Assembly: GCA_934149155.1 (NCBI GenBank)
Contig: CAKPDZ010000046.1
Coordinates: forward strand, 1-10,746
DNA: 10,746 nucleotides
From: an uncultured Clostridia bacterium
GTDB lineage: Bacteria; Bacillota; Clostridia; TANB77; CAG-508
Direction: 5' to 3'
The first letter of the stretch is position 1, and every line of letters starts with the position of its first letter. The position numbers and the translations under genes were made by a program. Shown piece by piece: positions 6,936 to 10,746 of this stretch. The notes beneath the pieces are model-generated. The model saw nothing but the letters and a program-made list of their open reading frames with translations, had not been told where the DNA came from and made no database searches.

Positions 6936-6936
6936 T
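6906..6936 (-). repeat. Right arm of the imperfect inverted repeat
   Basis: Inverted partner of 6652-6686, sharing 12 of the first 13 bases and the terminal GTTGCCTC. It forms the first 30 nt of the predicted antisense RNA. Unlike the left arm it contains a 6-bp hairpin (AACCAC with GTGGTT). Confidence 0.65.
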
Positions 6937-6941
6937 ACTAT

Positions 6942-6970
6942 ATTATATAGATTTTTTATAAAAAAGTCAA
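6942..6970 (-). promoter_or_regulatory. Strong promoter of the antisense RNA
   Basis: On the minus strand TTGACT (6970-6965), an exact 17-nt spacer and a perfect TATAAT (6947-6942) give the best vegetative promoter in the window. It starts four bases after the histidine kinase stop codon and has only non-coding sequence plus the small peptide locus in front of it. Such a promoter makes little sense without a stable short RNA product. Confidence 0.8.
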
Positions 6971-6974
6971 TATT

Positions 6975-8507
6975 TTAAGCAATATTTTCTTTGCTTAAGT
7001 CTACTTCAAAATAGAATTCTATACCATTATATTTGTTCTCAACACCATAATCATTTCCATAATTATTCATAATAGCTCTAACAATAGACAAACCAATACC
7101 GCTTCCTCCATCTTCTCTATTACGTGCCTCATCTACTTTAAAAAATCTGTTCCAGACACGAGAAAGATTTTCTTTTTCTATATTATCTCCTGTATTAAAT
7201 ACAGTTACTCTCATTTTGTTTTTTTCATGCATTACTGTATTAGTTATTTTTATATATTTTTCTCCTTCAATTTCTTTAACATGCTTTATAGCATTTGTTA
7301 AATAATTAGTTATAATCTGGCTTATATAAAAATCATCTGCAAATACATTTATATCATCTATAGTCTCAAATTCTACTTGAGTTTGTTTTTCTTCTAGCAT
7401 TACTTTAGATATTCTTACTATTTCTTTTTCTAATTCTACAATATTAAAGTTTCTATTGTTAAACTCTCTTTGTTCATATTCTAGTTTTGTAAGTTCAATT
7501 AATTGTCTTACCATTTTGTCCATTTTATTTGTTTCATCTAATATTACTTCTGCATAGAACTTTCTATTTTCTGGATCTGTATTAACATTTTCTAAAAGCC
7601 CTTCACTATATCCTTGTATTAATGCAATAGGTGTTTTTAATTCGTGCGAAACATCAGAAATAAAGCTTTTTCTCATTTCATCTATTTTTGCCTTTTTCTC
7701 AATATCTCGCTCTAATTCAATATTGGTATTTCGCAATTGATTTATTGTTTTTTCCAGCTTATCTGACATCAAATTAATACTTTTGCCTAACTCATCTATT
7801 TCATCATCATCATCTGTTACTGTATATTTATGGCTAAAATCTAAATTAGCCATCTTTTTGGCAATACTATTCAGTTCTGATATAGGACTACTAAATGTTT
7901 TAGATATATATATTATTGCTATTCCACCAATAACAATCACAATTCCAGCTATTAAATACAAAAATCTATTAGATATTCTAACACTTTCTTGTATTGATGA
8001 TATTGGAATTCTAATATACACTCCATATCCATTATCAAGTTTTCCTGATAATAATATATAATTAGCACTTGTTTCTGTATCTTTTATATTTCTTATTTCT
8101 AATTTGTCAGTTTCTTCTAGTATTTTATATTCTTGTCTCCTATTAGTTCCCCAAAAGTCTATAATTACTCTTATATTAGACAAAAAGTCTTTATTAGATA
8201 AATATACAGCATTATCTGATTGGTCTTTTATTATAATATCAAAATTGTTTTTTATTGATATTCTATCTAATTCATCTTTAAAATTATCAATTTGTTTTTC
8301 TGAATTATAATAATCATTTATATTATCATATAATACTTTTAATTGATTACTTTTGGTATATTGATAATATTTTTCTAATACAAAACTATTAACTAATATC
8401 AAGAATAATATTATTGATAAAACTACTATGCATAAAGTAAAAAATAATTTTCCTCTGACTGTTTTTACTTGTTTTGATAGATGTTCTCTCACTTTTAGAT
8501 TCCTCAT
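6975..8507 (-). CDS. Membrane sensor histidine kinase
   Basis: A 510-residue HisKA-type kinase, partner of the adjacent response regulator. Membrane segments at about 21-44 and 182-202 enclose an extracytoplasmic sensor domain of some 135 residues that I cannot assign to a ligand. A HAMP linker follows (about 203-255). The dimerisation and phosphoacceptor domain has DVSHELKTP with His288. The ATP-binding domain shows the N box around Asn401 and Asn405, a G1-like NTGDN (438-442), an F box RFFKVDE (454-460) and G2 GGSGIGL (467-473). All catalytic motifs are present. Its ATG overlaps the regulator stop codon by 4 bp (ATGA) and lacks a good ribosome site, so translation is probably coupled. No terminator separates its stop from the antisense RNA promoter. 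The signal sensed is unknown. Confidence 0.95.
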   Translation of the reverse strand: MRNLKVREHLSKQVKTVRGKLFFTLCIVVLSIILFLILVNSFVLEKYYQYTKSNQLKVLYDNINDYYNSEKQIDNFKDELDRISIKNNFDIIIKDQSDNAVYLSNKDFLSNIRVIIDFWGTNRRQEYKILEETDKLEIRNIKDTETSANYILLSGKLDNGYGVYIRIPISSIQESVRISNRFLYLIAGIVIVIGGIAIIYISKTFSSPISELNSIAKKMANLDFSHKYTVTDDDDEIDELGKSINLMSDKLEKTINQLRNTNIELERDIEKKAKIDEMRKSFISDVSHELKTPIALIQGYSEGLLENVNTDPENRKFYAEVILDETNKMDKMVRQLIELTKLEYEQREFNNRNFNIVELEKEIVRISKVMLEEKQTQVEFETIDDINVFADDFYISQIITNYLTNAIKHVKEIEGEKYIKITNTVMHEKNKMRVTVFNTGDNIEKENLSRVWNRFFKVDEARNREDGGSGIGLSIVRAIMNNYGNDYGVENKYNGIEFYFEVDLSKENIA

Positions 8508-9184
8508 TTCTTTATTTCAAATTTATATCCTATTCCTCTAATTGTTTCGATGTATTTTCCTTTTTTGCCTAATTTATGTCTGATTTTTTTTATATGGCTG
8601 TCAATAGTTCTAGAATCTCCATAATAATCATAATTCCATACATTATTTAGGATTTTATCTCTAGATAATGCTATATTTTCATTGTCTAATAAATACTTTA
8701 AAAGCTCATATTCTCTTAGGCTTAAATCTATTGGCTTTCCGTCAACTTTAACAGTTCTTCCTTCTTGATCTATTGTTATTCCATCATAATCTTTAATTTC
8801 TTTTGTATCTCCATAAGTTCTTTTTAATATTGCTTCAACTCTAGCAACTAAGATTTTAGGACTAAATGGTTTTGATATGTACTCATCAACTCCAAGTTCA
8901 AATCCAAATAATTCATCTTGTTCTTCTCCTCTTGCAGTTAACATTATTACAGGTAAATTAGAATCTTGTCTTATTTTTCTAAGCACAGACCATCCATCAA
9001 GTTTTGGCATCATTACATCTAACAATATTAGTTTTATTTTATTTCTATTTTCTTCAAAAACTTCTATCGCTTTTTCTCCATCTTCCGCTTCTAATATTTG
9101 ATATCCTTTTACAGACAAAAAGTCTTTTAACAGTTTTCTCATTCTTGATTCATCATCAACTACAAGAATATATGTTCCATCCAT
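8504..9184 (-). CDS. OmpR/PhoB-family response regulator
   Basis: A 226-residue two-domain regulator of normal family length. The receiver domain (about 5-118) has the acidic pair Asp10-Asp11, the phosphoacceptor Asp56 in LILLDVMMPKLDG, Thr83 in MLTAR and Lys105 in SKPF. The C-terminal winged-helix DNA-binding domain (about 130-224) ends with RTIDSHIKKIRHKLG and IRGIGYKFE, typical of OmpR-type regulators. GGAGG (9196-9192) is 7 nt before the ATG. It overlaps the downstream histidine kinase by 4 bp, forming a classic two-component pair. Its regulon cannot be read from this window; it may control mscS or itself, which is inference from proximity only. Confidence 0.97.
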   Translation of the reverse strand: MDGTYILVVDDESRMRKLLKDFLSVKGYQILEAEDGEKAIEVFEENRNKIKLILLDVMMPKLDGWSVLRKIRQDSNLPVIMLTARGEEQDELFGFELGVDEYISKPFSPKILVARVEAILKRTYGDTKEIKDYDGITIDQEGRTVKVDGKPIDLSLREYELLKYLLDNENIALSRDKILNNVWNYDYYGDSRTIDSHIKKIRHKLGKKGKYIETIRGIGYKFEIKK

Positions 9185-9208
9185 TTTTCTTCCTCCATTA
9201 TAATTTAT

Positions 9209-9237
9209 ATTATAATTATAACTATTGACTATGTCTT
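9209..9237 (-). promoter_or_regulatory. Candidate promoter of the two-component operon
   Basis: On the minus strand AAGACA (9237-9232), a 17-nt spacer and a perfect TATAAT (9214-9209) lie in the 65-bp gap between mscS and the response regulator. The predicted start near 9202 leaves a short leader with the ribosome site. Overlapping TATAAT copies nearby make the exact -10 uncertain. No terminator is visible after mscS, so read-through from mscS is also likely. Confidence 0.5.
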
Positions 9238-9249
9238 TTTTGTGAAAGT

Positions 9250-10290
9250 TTAGCTATTTTTTACGTATAAAGTTTGTGTATTATAAGCTAATTCTATTCC
9301 CTCTTTATGCAATATTGACATTACTTCATAATTAACTTTTTCTTTTACATTTAAAAATCCTGCATAATCTGTTTCTGTAGTATAAGCATTAATAGATATT
9401 TCATATCCATTATCTGCAATTTCTTCAAATTTCACTCTTATATTACCATCTTTAATAATATCATTTCTATTATTTAACATATATTCAATTTGCTCTGTTG
9501 TTTGTTTTATTTTCTCAAGTGGTGTATCTAATTCTAATATTAATTTTGTATAATATCTTCGTTTTTGAATTTCGCCATAATTTATAATTGAGGCACTTGC
9601 CATTTCTGAATTTGGAACATGTAATACTGTGTCATCTAATGTTCTGATATTTGTACTTCTAAATTTAATCAATTCTACTGTTCCTTCATAATCATCTACT
9701 TTTATATAATCTCCCACTTTATATGGCTTATCTAAAAATATAGCTATTCCACCAATTAAACTTTTTGCAGTATCTTGTGCTGCAAGTGTTAATACAACTC
9801 CACTTATTCCTATTCCTGTTATAAAACCACTTATGTTATATCCAAGTTCAGAAATTATCATAAAACCTGCTAAAATATAAATACCTATTCTAGCTGTTCT
9901 TAAGATAGCATTCATTGTAATATTATCAATATCCTTGCTACTTTTATCTCTTAACTTAGAGACTATTATATTTTTTTCATTTAATCCTTGTGCAAATGAT
10001 TTAGCAACAAACAATATCATTGCTATTTTCATCGTTTTTTCTATTATTAATTCTGCTTTTCCTGAAAGAGCTATTACATCTTTTATCATATATAATCCTA
10101 TATATATTCCTATAAATGTAAAGATTGTTTTTAATGGCAAATAAAATGGATTTTTCTTTACAGATTTTTTTCCACCTTTTTTGTATGTTAATATTTTTAT
10201 TATTATACTTGAAGCTGCAGAACTTAATATTCTAAATACTAATACTATTCCAATAGCTATTGCTATCTGTGTAATTACTTCTATATCCAT
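9250..10290 (-). CDS. mscS: MscS-family small-conductance mechanosensitive channel
   Basis: A 346-residue channel that would open under membrane tension to release solutes on osmotic downshock. Hydrophobic segments lie at about 6-33, 52-75, 86-102 and 134-148, more than the three of E. coli MscS. The pore helix and following segment are the signature: GISGVVLTLAAQDTAKSLIG (161-180), then GGIAIFLDKPYKVGDYI. The beta domain follows (about 186-245, with VELIKFRSTNIRTLDD and VPNSEM), then the mixed alpha/beta C-terminal vestibule. The start at 10290 has GGAAG (10301-10297) 6 nt upstream; ATG at 10296 abuts that site, and a start at 10329 would overlap the rpoD terminator. It sits between rpoD and the two-component pair on the same strand. 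No dedicated promoter was found. Confidence 0.93.
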   Translation of the reverse strand: MDIEVITQIAIAIGIVLVFRILSSAASSIIIKILTYKKGGKKSVKKNPFYLPLKTIFTFIGIYIGLYMIKDVIALSGKAELIIEKTMKIAMILFVAKSFAQGLNEKNIIVSKLRDKSSKDIDNITMNAILRTARIGIYILAGFMIISELGYNISGFITGIGISGVVLTLAAQDTAKSLIGGIAIFLDKPYKVGDYIKVDDYEGTVELIKFRSTNIRTLDDTVLHVPNSEMASASIINYGEIQKRRYYTKLILELDTPLEKIKQTTEQIEYMLNNRNDIIKDGNIRVKFEEIADNGYEISINAYTTETDYAGFLNVKEKVNYEVMSILHKEGIELAYNTQTLYVKNS

Positions 10291-10308
10291 CTTCATCTTC
10301 CTTTTTTC

Positions 10309-10337
10309 AAAAAAAACTGTCGAAATCAACAGTTTTT
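10309..10337 (-). terminator. Intrinsic terminator after rpoD
   Basis: On the minus strand an 11-bp stem (10337-10327 with 10322-10312, including one G-U pair) has a 4-nt ATTT loop and continues into eight T residues (10316-10309). It lies four bases beyond the rpoD stop and should largely separate rpoD from mscS. Confidence 0.88.
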
Positions 10338-10341
10338 CATT

Positions 10342-10746
10342 TTAGTTCATATAATCTCTTAATTTTTTGCTTCTACTTGGATGTCTTAATTTTCTTAGTG
10401 CTTTTGCTTCAATTTGACGAATTCTTTCTCTTGTTACATCAAATTCTTTTCCTACTTCTTCTAGAGTTCTTGCTTTTCCATCTTCTAATCCAAATCTTAA
10501 TTTTAAAACTTTAGCTTCTCTTGGTGTTAATGTGTTCATTACTTCTTCTAATTGTTCTCTTAAAAGAGTATATGATGCAGCATCATGTGGTGCTGGAGAA
10601 TCTTCGTCTTGTATAAAGTCTCCTAAATGACTATCATCTTCTTCTCCTATTGGAGTTTCTAATGATACTGGATCTTGAGCTATTTTTTGTATTTCCATTA
10701 CTTTTTCAACTGGCAGCTCCATTTCTTGTGCAATTTCTTCTGGGGT
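10342..10746 (-). CDS. rpoD: Primary sigma factor RpoD/SigA, C-terminal part
   Basis: The last 134 residues of the housekeeping sigma factor; the gene runs off the right edge. The frame is open to the edge, beginning TPEEIAQEM, so an internal Met at 10722 is not the true start. Visible are the end of region 3 (EEIAQEMELPVEKVMEIQK) and an acidic linker with GEEDDSHLGDFIQDED. Region 4 follows: LTPREAKVLKLRFGLEDG and the helix-turn-helix EVGKEFDVTRERIRQIEAKA, which contacts the -35 element. The C terminus RHPSRSKKLRDYMN is typical of SigA in Firmicutes. It fits the TTGACN/TATAAT-type promoters seen here. A terminator follows the stop closely. Confidence 0.97.
   Translation of the reverse strand, partial: TPEEIAQEMELPVEKVMEIQKIAQDPVSLETPIGEEDDSHLGDFIQDEDSPAPHDAASYTLLREQLEEVMNTLTPREAKVLKLRFGLEDGKARTLEEVGKEFDVTRERIRQIEAKALRKLRHPSRSKKLRDYMN

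Noticed and set aside
6951..6966. T6-ATA-A6 palindrome after the kinase gene as a terminator
   Set aside because: The stem is purely AT and coincides with the spacer of the antisense promoter; it is too weak for intrinsic termination.

Overview
This window looks like chromosomal DNA from a low-GC Bacillota, most likely a clostridium-like organism. The evidence is strong AT bias, GGAGG ribosome sites before nearly every gene, T-tailed hairpin terminators, TTGACA/TATAAT-type promoters, a SigA-type sigma factor, a bacterial SMC and YtaF-type membrane proteins. TGA is used as a stop, so it is not a mycoplasma-type code. The species cannot be named from this sequence. The content is mostly core genes with one small accessory-looking locus in the middle.

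Left part (1-2958, plus strand): the leader, promoter and ribosome site of a minus-strand gene just outside the window; then lemA and the membrane zinc protease htpX, separated by a hairpin terminator; then, after another terminator, a tandem pair of diverged YtaF/MntP-family membrane proteins, each with an EF-hand-like acidic loop. A bidirectional terminator at 2925-2958 ends this block and the convergent smc gene.

Middle (2960-6970): a complete smc gene on the minus strand with its own consensus promoter. Upstream of smc lies the most interesting stretch, about 6550-6970. A 39-residue, almost wholly hydrophobic peptide has a very strong ribosome site that can be masked by an upstream CCTCC. 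A 14-bp bidirectional terminator follows it. A near-perfect minus-strand promoter at 6942-6970 would make a short RNA of about 80 nt converging on that terminator. This is the architecture of a type I toxin-antitoxin locus. Unusually, both RNAs begin with nearly the same sequence, because the locus is flanked by an imperfect inverted repeat.

Right part (6975-10746, minus strand): from right to left, the C-terminal part of the primary sigma factor rpoD, a terminator, an MscS-type mechanosensitive channel, and an OmpR-family response regulator whose stop overlaps the start of a membrane histidine kinase. The kinase gene has no visible terminator of its own. Its transcripts should run through the antisense RNA gene and stop at the shared terminator, so two-component expression could add antisense RNA against the small peptide gene.
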